NCBI GenBank assembly: GCA_025210655.1
Contig: JAOARG010000081.1
Span: forward strand, 1-64,000
Length of the DNA stretch: 64,000 nucleotides
Direction of reading: 5' to 3'
DNA from: Bacillota bacterium
GTDB taxonomy: Bacteria > Bacillota > Clostridia > Peptostreptococcales > Acidaminobacteraceae
In this document: piece by piece, positions 34,332 to 41,907 of the stretch
Position numbering within the stretch: position 1 is the first letter of the stretch
How the letters are laid out: every line of letters starts with the position of its first letter
The notes under the pieces: generated by a model
What the model was told of the DNA's origin: nothing
Database searches by the model: none
Seen by the model: only the letters and a program-made list of their open reading frames with translations
Translations under genes and position numbers: made by a program

Positions 34332-35864
34332 ATGGATAAAAGAGTGGCAATTATTGATTTAGGTTCCAACTCTATAAGGATGAATATTATCAACGTTAAT
34401 TCAAATGGAGCATATTATATTGTAGACCAAAGTAAGGAAATGGTAAGACTCAGTGAGGGAATGGGGTCTGAAAAGACCCTTAAAGAAGAGCCTATGGACA
34501 GAACTATCAAGACAATAAAGCTCTTTGAAAAACTTATGGAGACTTATAAAGTGGAGAAGGTATGGTCATTTGCAACTGCGGCAGTGAGAAGTGCAAAGAA
34601 TGGCCAAGAATTTATTGATAGGGTAAAAAGTGAAACTGGACATGAGATTAAAGTAATAGATGGTAAGAAAGAGGCATATTATGACTATCTAGGAGTAATA
34701 AATACTATAGATATAAGGGAATGTCTAATTGTAGATATTGGTGGTGGATCTACGGAACTTGTTCTGGTAAAGGACAGGGAATTAGTAGAGTCAATTAGTT
34801 TACCATTTGGCTCTGTAACCCTTTCAGAAAGTTTCTTGAAATATAAAACTGACAAAGAAAGCATAGATGGTCTAGAGAATTTTATGAGGGGTTTACTTGA
34901 TGATGTGCCTTGGTTAAGGGGAAATCCAGGTATTCCAGTTGTAGGACTTGGTGGTATTATTAGAAATATTGCTAGAATTCATAAGGTAAGAAAAGATATT
35001 TCTCTTCCTGATATTCATAACCATAAATTAAGACATAAGGACGTGGCTTATGTATTAAAACAAGTAGTTGGCAAGGATTTTGATGAAATAAGAAAAATAC
35101 CGGGAATTTCAAAATCCAGGGTTGATATAATGGCTGGGGGAGTAGTTCCCATTGACTGCATCATGAAATATGTAAAATCAGATAACCTTGTTATAAGTGG
35201 TAATGGACTTAGGGAAGGTGTCTTTTATGAGAAGTATCTAAAGAAGCGTGAAGACGTACTGGTAGTTAATAATGTGCTTGAGCATAGTCTTGATAATATT
35301 GCAAAAAAATACAAGGTAAACAGGGAACATGCCATACAAGTGAAAAATATAGCCCTTACACTTTTTGAAGATTTAAGGGATATACACGGACTTGATAAAA
35401 AGTATAGGAAGATCCTCCATGTGGCAGCCCTAATACATGACATAGGTATGCATGTAGGTTATTACAATCACCATGTACACGGTTTTTATTTAGCCCTTAA
35501 TTCAAGAATTAACGGCCTAGAAACAGATGAAATGATTTCAGTAGCATATCTAATAGGACTTCATAGGGATACTAAACTTAGGATAGACCTTAAGGAGTAT
35601 AAGGAGATAGTAGGTAATAAAAAGTTTAAAGAACTAAAAAAACTGGCAGTATTCCTTAAACTATCTGAAAAACTTGATAGGGGAGAGTTTGGAAACCTAA
35701 AAGGAATAGAAACCCTGGTAGGGAAAAAGACAGTTAAGATAGTAGTAGAAGCCTTTGAGGGTGAAAACCTTGAGCTAGAAGTATCCCAAGCAAGGGGATA
35801 TAGTGAGCTTTTTAAGAAGAATTTTGGATATAGGTTGGAGATTGAGGAAAGGCTAGTGGAGTGA
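34332..35864 (+). CDS. Ppx/GppA-type phosphatase with C-terminal HD domain
   Basis: About 510 residues. The N-terminal actin-like Ppx/GppA fold covers about residues 1-305: IIDLGSNSIRMNI, SFATAAVRSAKNG, VDIGGGSTELVLV and VVGLGGIIRN. The C-terminal HD-type domain starts near 325 and carries AALIHDIGMHVGYYNHHVHG. The family hydrolyses polyphosphate or pppGpp, linking it to phosphate storage or the stringent response. In-frame upstream starts (GTG 34320, ATG 34326) overlap or crowd the GAGGTG ribosome site, so ATG 34332 is preferred. No polyphosphate kinase gene is adjacent. Confidence 0.88.
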   Translation: MDKRVAIIDLGSNSIRMNIINVNSNGAYYIVDQSKEMVRLSEGMGSEKTLKEEPMDRTIKTIKLFEKLMETYKVEKVWSFATAAVRSAKNGQEFIDRVKSETGHEIKVIDGKKEAYYDYLGVINTIDIRECLIVDIGGGSTELVLVKDRELVESISLPFGSVTLSESFLKYKTDKESIDGLENFMRGLLDDVPWLRGNPGIPVVGLGGIIRNIARIHKVRKDISLPDIHNHKLRHKDVAYVLKQVVGKDFDEIRKIPGISKSRVDIMAGGVVPIDCIMKYVKSDNLVISGNGLREGVFYEKYLKKREDVLVVNNVLEHSLDNIAKKYKVNREHAIQVKNIALTLFEDLRDIHGLDKKYRKILHVAALIHDIGMHVGYYNHHVHGFYLALNSRINGLETDEMISVAYLIGLHRDTKLRIDLKEYKEIVGNKKFKELKKLAVFLKLSEKLDRGEFGNLKGIETLVGKKTVKIVVEAFEGENLELEVSQARGYSELFKKNFGYRLEIEERLVE

Positions 35865-35880
35865 TATTTTGTGGAGTGTA

Positions 35881-36035
35881 GTCTAGTGCTATTTTCTTTT
35901 TGGAAAAATCGCGTCTAGTGACCAAGCTTCTTGTTCGTCTAGTACAAAAGTTATAAATGAATTTTCTTTTGCGTCTAGAGTATTACAAATGTAATACGAC
36001 CAATGTTATTTTCCCTTCGTAAAATTTCATTTTGA
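35881..36035. repeat. Half ladder element, GTCTAGT family
   Basis: Four node copies (35881, 35913, 35937, and GTCTAGA at 35973) are separated by hairpins: ATTTTC-GAAAAAT; an AAGCTT-centred one; CAAAAG-CTTTTG; GTATTAC-AAAT-GTAATAC. The core that follows (GTTATTTT, GTAAAATTTCATT) closely matches the core of the full copy at 32806-32829. The right half with the complementary nodes is missing and is replaced by a terminator, so this is a truncated copy. Confidence 0.7.
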
Positions 36036-36042
36036 ATAATTG

Positions 36043-36072
36043 AAAAAAGACCTAAAACAATAGGTCTTTTTT
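36043..36072 (+). terminator. Terminator hairpin inside the ppx-queT gap
   Basis: AAAAAAGACCTA and TAGGTCTTTTTT are perfect arms around a 6-base loop. It is bidirectional in form and lies between the two partial ladder elements of this gap. Confidence 0.85.
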
Positions 36073-36077
36073 GTTTT

Positions 36078-36226
36078 TTAGAATAGAAATTCTCCGATGA
36101 GAATTAACCATGGACGAGATTTCTAAGAAATCGGCTGGGCGAAGAACTATGATAATATGTTCTGGCTGGGCTTGAAAATAGTCAAAAAGATATTTTCAGC
36201 TTGGCGAGTAGCAGAGCTACGCCTTG
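36078..36226. repeat. Half ladder element, CGCCCAG family (inverted)
   Basis: CTGGGCG at 36135, GCTGGGC at 36165 and a diverged CTTGGCG at 36200 alternate with hairpins GATTTCT-GAAATC, AGAAC-GTTCT, GAAAATA-TATTTTC and GTAGC-GCTAC. Read as reverse complement, the middle hairpins and nodes are almost identical to 41937-41998 in the full CGCCCAG element. The complementary half is absent. Confidence 0.7.
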
Positions 36227-36228
36227 AC

Positions 36229-36268
36229 AAAAAACAAGGGTCATATCATCGATATAACCCTTGTTTTT
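36229..36268. terminator. Bidirectional terminator after queT
   Basis: AAAAACAAGGGTCATATC and GATATAACCCTTGTTTTTT pair over about 18 bases with a 3-base loop, eight bases beyond the queT stop on the minus strand. Confidence 0.88.
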
Positions 36269-36275
36269 TATTAAA

Positions 36276-36755
36276 TTAATTGATTTCCAAAGTATTCATC
36301 AGTGCTGTATTTGACATCATTACCTTAAACATTGCTACTCCGCAAAGGCTAACAACTACAAACTCTCCAATTGCAACCTGTGCCATAGTTAATAGCAGTG
36401 GTAATGAGAATAGATAGTAAAGTTCAAGTCCTACGAAAATACCGTTGAAGATTACTGGGAATAAAGATGCAACAAAGATATTTTTTGTCTTAGTCATGCA
36501 GTATAAACTGATGAATGTTGCAAATGATCCAACAACAACGTCGATGATTCCAAGGGGACTGAATAGGTTTGAAATAATACAACCAATAACAAGTCCTGGA
36601 ATATACATAGGGTTAATAAATGCAAACAGGGTAAGTACTTCTGATACCCTAAATTGAATGTTTCCGTAGCTAAGTGGTGCAAGACCTACTGTAAGTACAA
36701 CGTAAAGTGCTGCTACTATAGCTACCTTTGCTAAATTTTTAGTGCTCATGTTCAT
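36276..36755 (-). CDS. queT: Queuosine precursor ECF substrate-binding component QueT
   Basis: Integral membrane S-component of 159 residues with about five helices, importing preQ1 or a related queuosine precursor together with a shared ECF energising module encoded elsewhere. The family run is KVAIVAALYVVLTVGLAPLS, then YGNIQFRVSEVL and LTLFAFINP near the N-terminus. The assignment is reinforced by the preQ1-I riboswitch in its leader. AGGAGG lies 7 bases before the ATG at 36755. It is the only gene of its transcript. Queuosine salvage instead of full synthesis is implied by, but not proven from, this window. Confidence 0.93.
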   Translation of the reverse strand: MNMSTKNLAKVAIVAALYVVLTVGLAPLSYGNIQFRVSEVLTLFAFINPMYIPGLVIGCIISNLFSPLGIIDVVVGSFATFISLYCMTKTKNIFVASLFPVIFNGIFVGLELYYLFSLPLLLTMAQVAIGEFVVVSLCGVAMFKVMMSNTALMNTLEIN

Positions 36756-36855
36756 TTTCTTTCCTCCTCATTAATAGAAGGGTTTCCCCCTTACTTTAAT
36801 GAGCCTCATAAAACAACTTGCCCTTATCAAAAAAATAAAAACCACCTTAAAAAAA

Positions 36856-36903
36856 GGCAGCAAAACAAAGTGCACATAAAATGTGCAAATAAGTGCTTGT
36901 TTG
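36856..36903 (-). terminator. Riboswitch-controlled terminator for queT
   Basis: On the minus strand, GGCAAACAA pairs with TTGTTTTGCTGCC around an inner hairpin GCACAT-ATGTGC and is followed by seven T. Its 5' arm begins in the last bases of the preQ1 aptamer (AAGG), so the two structures compete. Confidence 0.8.
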
Positions 36904-36943
36904 CCTTAGTTTTGTTTAACGACAGGAGGCTCCCGAACTGTCG
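36904..36943 (-). promoter_or_regulatory. preQ1-I riboswitch
   Basis: On the minus strand, the stem CGACAG with CTGTCG encloses the loop TTCGGGAGCCTC and is followed by the A-rich tail ending AAAACTAAGG. This matches the compact class I preQ1 aptamer plan (stem, UUC loop, A-rich tail forming the pseudoknot). It precedes queT with an attenuator between, so preQ1 should shut off import. Confidence 0.88.
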
Positions 36944-37040
36944 ATATAAATCTATCATAGATAAAATAACTTTTCAATGTTTATTTTCTACAAATTCGGT
37001 GTAAATATATATTGCGAAAAGGACTTTAAGGAGGAGCATT

Positions 37041-37310
37041 ATGGCTATAAATGTTACTATAAAAAAAGAAGTGAAAGTTAAAGAAGCTGCAAAGTTTATG
37101 AAGGTTGCTAAAAAAGCGGGCCTTAAAATAAAACTTCCATGTGATGGTAAGGGTAAGTGTGGAAAGTGCAAGGTTAAGTTTATAGGAGGGAATGCTCCAG
37201 AAGCAACTAAAAACGAATTGAAGACTTTAAAAAGGGAAGAAATTGATCAGGGTATAAGACTGGCTTGTGAGACTGTTATTGAGAGTGATAGCGAGGTTGA
37301 GATTCTTTAG
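37041..37310 (+). CDS. Small 2Fe-2S ferredoxin-like protein
   Basis: 89 residues with the plant-type 2Fe-2S cysteine pattern: Cys in PCDGKGKCGKC (C-x5-C-x2-C) and the fourth in RLACE about 35 residues later. It resembles the N-terminal ferredoxin domain of RamA-like corrinoid-activating ATPases, but the large ASKHA domain is absent, so it is a free electron carrier or an evolutionary split-off. AAGGAGGAG precedes the ATG. It is monocistronic between a riboswitch leader and a palindromic element. Partners unknown. Confidence 0.82.
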   Translation: MAINVTIKKEVKVKEAAKFMKVAKKAGLKIKLPCDGKGKCGKCKVKFIGGNAPEATKNELKTLKREEIDQGIRLACETVIESDSEVEIL

Positions 37311-37311
37311 A

Positions 37312-37505
37312 CTGTTTAGCACTAAGCTAGGGGAAGAGGGGAATCGGACAAGACGCTTGCCCTAGGGGAATATTTTTTATGAACAAAAAAGGGGAAAGGG
37401 AAAACATTGTTGAGTGATAGAGCTATTTAAGCTTTTGTGTTTTCCCTTTCTCCTTTTCCCCTTCAAAGAAAAGAATCTTTGAAATTCCCCTTTTCAGCTA
37501 ATATA
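37312..37505. repeat. Ladder palindrome element, GGGGAA family (irregular copy)
   Basis: In the gap between the ferredoxin-like and hydrolase genes, GGGGAA occurs at about 37330, 37338, 37374 and 37391, and TTCCCC recurs at about 37454-37462 and 37484-37490. The inner GGGAAAAC pairs with GTTTTCCC (37438-37445). Hairpins such as GGACAAG-CTTGCCC on the left and TTCAAAGA-TCTTTGAA on the right sit between nodes. The outer end ATTCCCCTTTTCAGCTAAT resembles the outer end of the element near 50.5 kb. Less regular than the other copies. Confidence 0.65.
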
Positions 37506-37538
37506 TAGAAAAATAATAAAAAAGTTGGAGGTATAATT

Positions 37539-38492
37539 GTGGAAAAATATTTTCCAAAAAACAAATTCAGAAGCAATGACACTTACCTAAGTGATGAAAC
37601 GATAGAAAAACTTGACCGTGAAATATACCTTATGGCTAAGGACGAAATGCATATTCACCGTGTTTATGCTGTGAAGGATGGTTTTTGCATTTATGAGAGA
37701 TACTATCAGACTTATTCCTCGGAAGATCTCCATAAGGTCTATTCTGTTACTAAGAGTGTGACTTCATTACTTATATCCATACTAATGGAGCAGGGGAAAA
37801 TAGAAAACCTGGAAATAAAGCTTGGTGATATTATTGATATTCCCCATGATATAACTTTAAGGGAACTTCTTGACATGAAGTCTGGCCTTGTGTGGAATGA
37901 GCATGAAAGTTTTAAGAAAAGTAGTGGAAAGTTTAAACGATTTATCAACTCTGCCAGTCCTCTTGAATATATATCGGAGATGGAGAAAAAGGACGGTATG
38001 GAATTTAATTATAATTCTCTAAATTCCCATCTGCTTTCATATGTAATTAAAGAAGTTTCAGCTATGATGCCTCAAGACTTTGCAGAAAAGTATTTATTTA
38101 AACCTCTACATATAGAAAGTTTTGACTGGGATGATGATCAGGAGGGTCTTGTTTTTGGAGGCCATGGTCTTAGTTTAAGGATTTATGATATGGCTAAGTT
38201 AGGCTACTTACTATTAAATGATGGTATGTGGGAAGGAAAGCAGATACTGAGTATGGACTACCTTGACTTACTTAAGAATGAAAGGTTAAGTACTGGCAGT
38301 GACTATTCATATTCACTCCATTGGTGGATTAAGAAAATTGGTGAAAGAAATATTCCTATGGCCATAGGATATGGTGGGCAGAAAATATTTGTTGATAAAG
38401 AAGAAAGGCTTGTAGTAGCTGTAAATTCAATGATTCCGAGGAAGAATCAAAACAGTGTGGATAGAATTTTTGAGGTTTTGACAGAAAAATAA
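37539..38492 (+). CDS. Class C beta-lactamase-fold serine hydrolase
   Basis: 317 residues, beta-lactamase/transpeptidase-like fold. The nucleophile motif SxxK is seen in YSVTKSVTSLL (Ser about 69, Lys about 72). A YNS motif follows at about 149, and LRIYDMAKLGYLLLNDG is typical of esterase/hydrolase relatives. There is no signal peptide, so it is probably a cytoplasmic esterase or peptidase and not a resistance enzyme. The start codon is GTG with GGAGG upstream. It lies directly before the first iron-transport operon but has its own leader. Confidence 0.85.
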   Translation: MEKYFPKNKFRSNDTYLSDETIEKLDREIYLMAKDEMHIHRVYAVKDGFCIYERYYQTYSSEDLHKVYSVTKSVTSLLISILMEQGKIENLEIKLGDIIDIPHDITLRELLDMKSGLVWNEHESFKKSSGKFKRFINSASPLEYISEMEKKDGMEFNYNSLNSHLLSYVIKEVSAMMPQDFAEKYLFKPLHIESFDWDDDQEGLVFGGHGLSLRIYDMAKLGYLLLNDGMWEGKQILSMDYLDLLKNERLSTGSDYSYSLHWWIKKIGERNIPMAIGYGGQKIFVDKEERLVVAVNSMIPRKNQNSVDRIFEVLTEK

Positions 38493-38502
38493 CGTGAAAT
38501 TA

Positions 38503-38559
38503 TTGACAAGAGATAATGAAAGTGATAATCTTTATAACGAGAGAATGATAATCTTTATC
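38503..38559 (+). promoter_or_regulatory. Promoter and Fur-like boxes of feo operon 1
   Basis: TTGACA (38503-38508), 17 bases, TAATCT (38526-38531). Two iron-box-like sites are seen: GATAATGAAAGTGATAATC at 38512-38530 over the promoter, and GAGAATGATAATCTTTATC at 38541-38559. The second matches 17 of 19 positions of the classical Fur consensus. Iron repression of feoAB is expected. Confidence 0.8.
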
Positions 38560-38588
38560 AATAACCAAAAATGAAGTGAGGTATTTTT

Positions 38589-38801
38589 ATGTATTTATCA
38601 AAAGCTAGGATCGGAGATAGTTTCAAAATAAAAAGTGTAGAAGGAAAGGACAAAATTAAAAAGTTTTTATTTTCTTTAGGATGTTTTGAAGGTGAAGAGA
38701 TAACTCTTATTTCAATTTTAGCAGGTAACTACGTTATAAATATTAAAGATAGTAGATACGCTATTGATGAAAAAATGGCTAAGTCTATAGTATTAGAATA
38801 A
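38589..38801 (+). CDS. feoA: FeoA-like SH3 protein
   Basis: 70 residues, a single FeoA/SH3-like domain assisting the FeoB ferrous iron transporter in the cytoplasm. It shows the family pattern of a small all-beta protein with LGCFEGEEITLIS and the final IDEKMAKSIVLE. It is the first gene of a three-gene operon (feoA, feoB, Cys-rich small protein) and is separated from feoB by 74 bases that hold another iron-box-like site. Confidence 0.9.
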   Translation: MYLSKARIGDSFKIKSVEGKDKIKKFLFSLGCFEGEEITLISILAGNYVINIKDSRYAIDEKMAKSIVLE

Positions 38802-38830
38802 AAAAAAAGAAATTTTTTTTAAGTACTATT

Positions 38831-38849
38831 GAGAATGATTATCGTTGTA
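38831..38849 (+). promoter_or_regulatory. Fur-like box between feoA and feoB
   Basis: GAGAATGATTATCGTTGTA matches about 14 of 19 positions of the Fur consensus. It may allow separate iron control of feoB. Confidence 0.5.
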
Positions 38850-38875
38850 CATGAAGATTAAGGTGGGGAAATATT

Positions 38876-40837
38876 ATGAGAATTGCGTTGGCAGGTAATC
38901 CAAACTGTGGTAAGACTACTTTATATAATAGACTTACTGGTAAGTTAGAAACAGCAGGTAACTGGTCAGGAGTTACTGTTGATAAGAAAGAGGCAAATTT
39001 AAGATCCAAGTATCATGGGGACAGCAAAGATATTATTATTGTTGATTTACCAGGTGCTTATTCCATATCACCATTCACTGGTGAAGAAGTTATTACAAGG
39101 GACTTTATCGTAGATGAGAAACCTGATGTAATAGTAAATATTGTTGATGGAGCTAACATTTCAAGAAGTTTATTCTTTACTTCTCAATTGTTAGAGTTAG
39201 GTATCCCTGTTGTAGTAGCATTAAATAAAGCTGATATTATTGCAAAAAGAGGGGATAGTGTAGATCTAGATAAATTCAGTAAACTTCTTGATTGTAAGGT
39301 TGTAGAAATTACTGCAACTACTGAAAAGGGTACTGTTAAGCTTATCGAGGAGGCTGTTAAGGTTGCGAAGTCTAAAAAAGCACCTAAGCCGAGTTTTATA
39401 GCAAATAAAGAGATTTCTGATGATGTAAAAAGACAAAGTATTGTTGATGGAATTGCTAAGGATATTCACAAAAAGACTAGGGATGCAAGTCAGGTAAGAT
39501 TATCTGATAAGGTGGACAGGATAGTTGCCCATAAGTGGTTAGGTCTTCCTATATTCTTCTTAGTTATTTGGGGTGTATTCTCTTTCTCAATCAATGGGCT
39601 AGGTGGATACTTATCAGGATATTTAAATGAGACATTATTTGGAGAGATTATTCCAAATGCTGCAAATGGATTCTTTGAGTCTATGGGTGTAAATCCATTA
39701 CTTCAAGCTTTAATTGTTGACGGAGCTATTGGTGGTGTTGGAGCTGTTGTTGGTTTCTTACCTCTAATCATGGTTCTATTCTTCTGTCTTTCTCTTCTTG
39801 AAGATAGTGGATATATGTCAAGGGTTGCAGTTGTTATGGATAGATTCTTCAAGAAAATCGGTCTTTCAGGAAAATCAATTATTCCTATGATCGTTGGTTC
39901 AGGTTGTGCTATACCAGGTGTAATGGCAACTAGAACGATTGATGATATTAATGAAAGAAGAATGACTACTATTCTTACACCTTTTGTACCATGTGGAGCT
40001 AAACTTCCAATTATCGCACTTTTCGGAGCTGTATTCTTCCCAGATTCTACTTGGGTTCTTCCAGCTATGTATGCTTTAGCCATAATTATGATCGTAGTAG
40101 GTGGACTTCTTCTTAAAAAGATATTTGTATGGGAAAATACTTCTCAATTTATTATTGAGTTACCAGAATATAAAATTCCAAGTCTTAAGTATGCATTTTT
40201 ACAAATGTTAGATAAGGGTAAGGCTTTCATTTATAAGGCTACAACTATTATTCTTGTTTGTAATACTTTAGTGTGGTTTGCTCAAGCTTATACTTGGGGA
40301 TTATCACCAGCTGAAGATCAAGGTATGAGTATCTTAGCAAGTGTTGGTTCTATTATTTCTCCTATCCTTATTCCACTTGGATTCTTAGGATGGCAGTTGG
40401 CAGCAGCAACACTTACTGGATTTATTGCAAAGGAAAATGTTGTTGGTACTTTAGCAGTTGTTCTTGCAGTTGCTTCTGAAGAAGCTTTAATGGTACCGGG
40501 TGGAGTTATGTCTACTATTTTCACACCTGTTACTGCAGTAGCATTTATGGTATTCAATCTATTTACACCACCTTGTTTCGCAGCAATTGGTGCTATGAAC
40601 TCAGAAATGGGCTCAAAGAAGTGGTTATTTAGAGGAATTGGATTCCAGTTGGGTGTTGGTTATATCTTAGCGATGATTATTTCACAAGTAGGAAGTCTTG
40701 TACTTTATGGTGAAGCTGCACAGGGTCTTGTTCCAGCAATTGCTATCTTAATTCTTACAATTGTAGGTCTGTTTACTATAATTAAGAAAAATAATAGTAA
40801 TGCTGTTACAGGAAAAGGAGCAGTAAGCACCAAATAA
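38876..40837 (+). CDS. feoB: Ferrous iron transporter FeoB (copy 1)
   Basis: Membrane Fe(II) importer of 653 residues. The N-terminal GTPase domain has G1 AGNPNCGKTTLYN, G3 DLPGAYS, G4 NKAD and G5 around EITATTEKG. A helical spacer follows, then the transmembrane part with the Gate motif regions LEDSGYMSRVAVVMD and GSGCAIPGVMATRT and FVPCGAKLPI. The second copy at 48321-50273 shares the same plan but differs clearly in sequence. GGTGGGG lies before the ATG. Confidence 0.96.
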   Translation: MRIALAGNPNCGKTTLYNRLTGKLETAGNWSGVTVDKKEANLRSKYHGDSKDIIIVDLPGAYSISPFTGEEVITRDFIVDEKPDVIVNIVDGANISRSLFFTSQLLELGIPVVVALNKADIIAKRGDSVDLDKFSKLLDCKVVEITATTEKGTVKLIEEAVKVAKSKKAPKPSFIANKEISDDVKRQSIVDGIAKDIHKKTRDASQVRLSDKVDRIVAHKWLGLPIFFLVIWGVFSFSINGLGGYLSGYLNETLFGEIIPNAANGFFESMGVNPLLQALIVDGAIGGVGAVVGFLPLIMVLFFCLSLLEDSGYMSRVAVVMDRFFKKIGLSGKSIIPMIVGSGCAIPGVMATRTIDDINERRMTTILTPFVPCGAKLPIIALFGAVFFPDSTWVLPAMYALAIIMIVVGGLLLKKIFVWENTSQFIIELPEYKIPSLKYAFLQMLDKGKAFIYKATTIILVCNTLVWFAQAYTWGLSPAEDQGMSILASVGSIISPILIPLGFLGWQLAAATLTGFIAKENVVGTLAVVLAVASEEALMVPGGVMSTIFTPVTAVAFMVFNLFTPPCFAAIGAMNSEMGSKKWLFRGIGFQLGVGYILAMIISQVGSLVLYGEAAQGLVPAIAILILTIVGLFTIIKKNNSNAVTGKGAVSTK

Positions 40838-40847
40838 GGAGGTTCAT

Positions 40848-40991
40848 ATGGTTAATATAATTGTAGGAGGAATATTTTTAGGAATTATTGCTTTAGCATT
40901 TAGTAAAACCAGAAAAGATATAAAAGAGAACAAGTGTAGTTGTGGTTCCTCTTGTTCAAGTAGTAAAAATTGTGGTGGATCTTGCCACTAG
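40848..40991 (+). CDS. FeoB-associated Cys-rich membrane protein (copy 1)
   Basis: 47 residues. It has one N-terminal membrane helix (IIVGGIFLGIIALAF), a basic stretch, then a cysteine-rich tail, CSCGSSCSSSKNCGGSCH, with five Cys and a terminal His. This matches the small proteins encoded after feoB in clostridia. It probably handles or delivers iron at the inner face of the membrane (inference). It starts 10 bases after feoB with AAGGAGG. A sister gene follows the second feoB. Confidence 0.9.
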   Translation: MVNIIVGGIFLGIIALAFSKTRKDIKENKCSCGSSCSSSKNCGGSCH

Positions 40992-40992
40992 A

Positions 40993-41021
40993 TTGACATT
41001 TACATGAACTAATGATAAAAT
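40993..41021 (+). promoter_or_regulatory. Sigma-A promoter of ribU
   Basis: TTGACA (40993-40998), exactly 17 bases, TAAAAT (41016-41021), placing the start just before the FMN aptamer. Confidence 0.8.
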
Positions 41022-41050
41022 AGAGACGAAATTAAATATTATGTTTAATT

Positions 41051-41157
41051 CTTCAGGGCGGGGTGTGATTCCCCACCGGCGGTAAAGCCCGCGAGCCGAA
41101 AGGTTGATCTGGTGTAATTCCAGAGCCGACAGTTATAGTCTGGATGGAAGGAGAATA
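41051..41157 (+). promoter_or_regulatory. FMN riboswitch (RFN element)
   Basis: It carries the conserved RFN blocks AGGGCGGGGTG, GATTCCCCACCGGCGGTAA, AGCCCGCGAGCC, then AATTCCAGAGCCGACAG and TAGTCTGGATG, in normal order and spacing. It controls ribU. With FMN bound, the downstream terminator should form and riboflavin import should stop. Confidence 0.96.
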
Positions 41158-41183
41158 CTGTAATAAGTTTTGTTGATTATTTA

Positions 41184-41212
41184 CCCTGAGAATTTTTTTC
41201 TCGGGGTTTTTT
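41184..41212 (+). terminator. FMN-riboswitch terminator
   Basis: CCCTGAGAA, a T-rich loop and TTCTCGGGG followed by six T, between the aptamer and ribU. Confidence 0.9.
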
Positions 41213-41266
41213 ATTTATGACAAAAGCTTAATTCTCCAGTTTACTTATTCATAAGGAGGAGTTTTG

Positions 41267-41869
41267 ATGGAACACAAATTATCTGAAGGTAGAATGCTTT
41301 CAACGAGTAATATGATAAAGATAGCACTTTTGGCGGTTATTAGTTATTTAGTAATGTTTATTGAATTCCCATTGCCATTTTTTCCACCATTCTTAAAGAT
41401 TGACTTTAGTGATCTTCCGGCGCTAATCGGTGGATTTGCAATCAGTCCAATAGCGGGAGTTTTAATTGAACTTATCAAAAACCTTTTACATTTCGTATTT
41501 CAAACATCAACTGGTGGAGTAGGGGAATTAGCAAACTTTGTTATAGGTTCGGCACTTATATTCCCAGCAGCAGTTATTTATCATATGAACAAGAGTAAGA
41601 AAAATGCAATTTACGGACTTATTGTAGGTAGTATTACAATGGGTATTGTCGGTGGTCTTGCAAATTATTATGTATTATTACCTTTCTATAGTAAGTTTAT
41701 GCCACTTGAGGTAATAGTATCATCAGCAGCTGCACTAAACAATATGATTACAGATATGAATTCATTGATTATTTATGGTATAGTACCTTTCAATATCATA
41801 AAAGCACTGATTGTTTCTGTAGTTACACTTTCAATTTATAAAAAAGTATCGGTGATACTTCATAAGTAA
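41267..41869 (+). CDS. ribU: Riboflavin ECF substrate-binding component RibU
   Basis: Membrane S-component of about 200 residues and about six helices, capturing riboflavin for a shared ECF transporter. Family features are ALLAVISYLVMFIEFPLPFF, KIDFSDLPALIGGFAISP and LIKNLLHFVF. The FMN riboswitch upstream makes the assignment firm. TTG at 41264 directly precedes the ATG, but AGGAGGAG fits ATG 41267. No ECF ATPase genes are in this window. A terminator follows. Confidence 0.95.
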   Translation: MEHKLSEGRMLSTSNMIKIALLAVISYLVMFIEFPLPFFPPFLKIDFSDLPALIGGFAISPIAGVLIELIKNLLHFVFQTSTGGVGELANFVIGSALIFPAAVIYHMNKSKKNAIYGLIVGSITMGIVGGLANYYVLLPFYSKFMPLEVIVSSAAALNNMITDMNSLIIYGIVPFNIIKALIVSVVTLSIYKKVSVILHK

Positions 41870-41879
41870 AAAAATTTTT

Positions 41880-41907
41880 GGCGCATTTATTTGCGCCTTA
41901 TTTTTTT
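41880..41907 (+). terminator. Rho-independent terminator of ribU
   Basis: GGCGCA, ATTTAT-type loop and TGCGCC followed by a T-rich run. It forms the left border of the large ladder element. Confidence 0.85.

Noticed and set aside
39703..40083. Minus-strand open frame of 126 codons inside feoB copy 1
   Set aside because: It is a shadow of the conserved FeoB membrane domain with no ribosome site.
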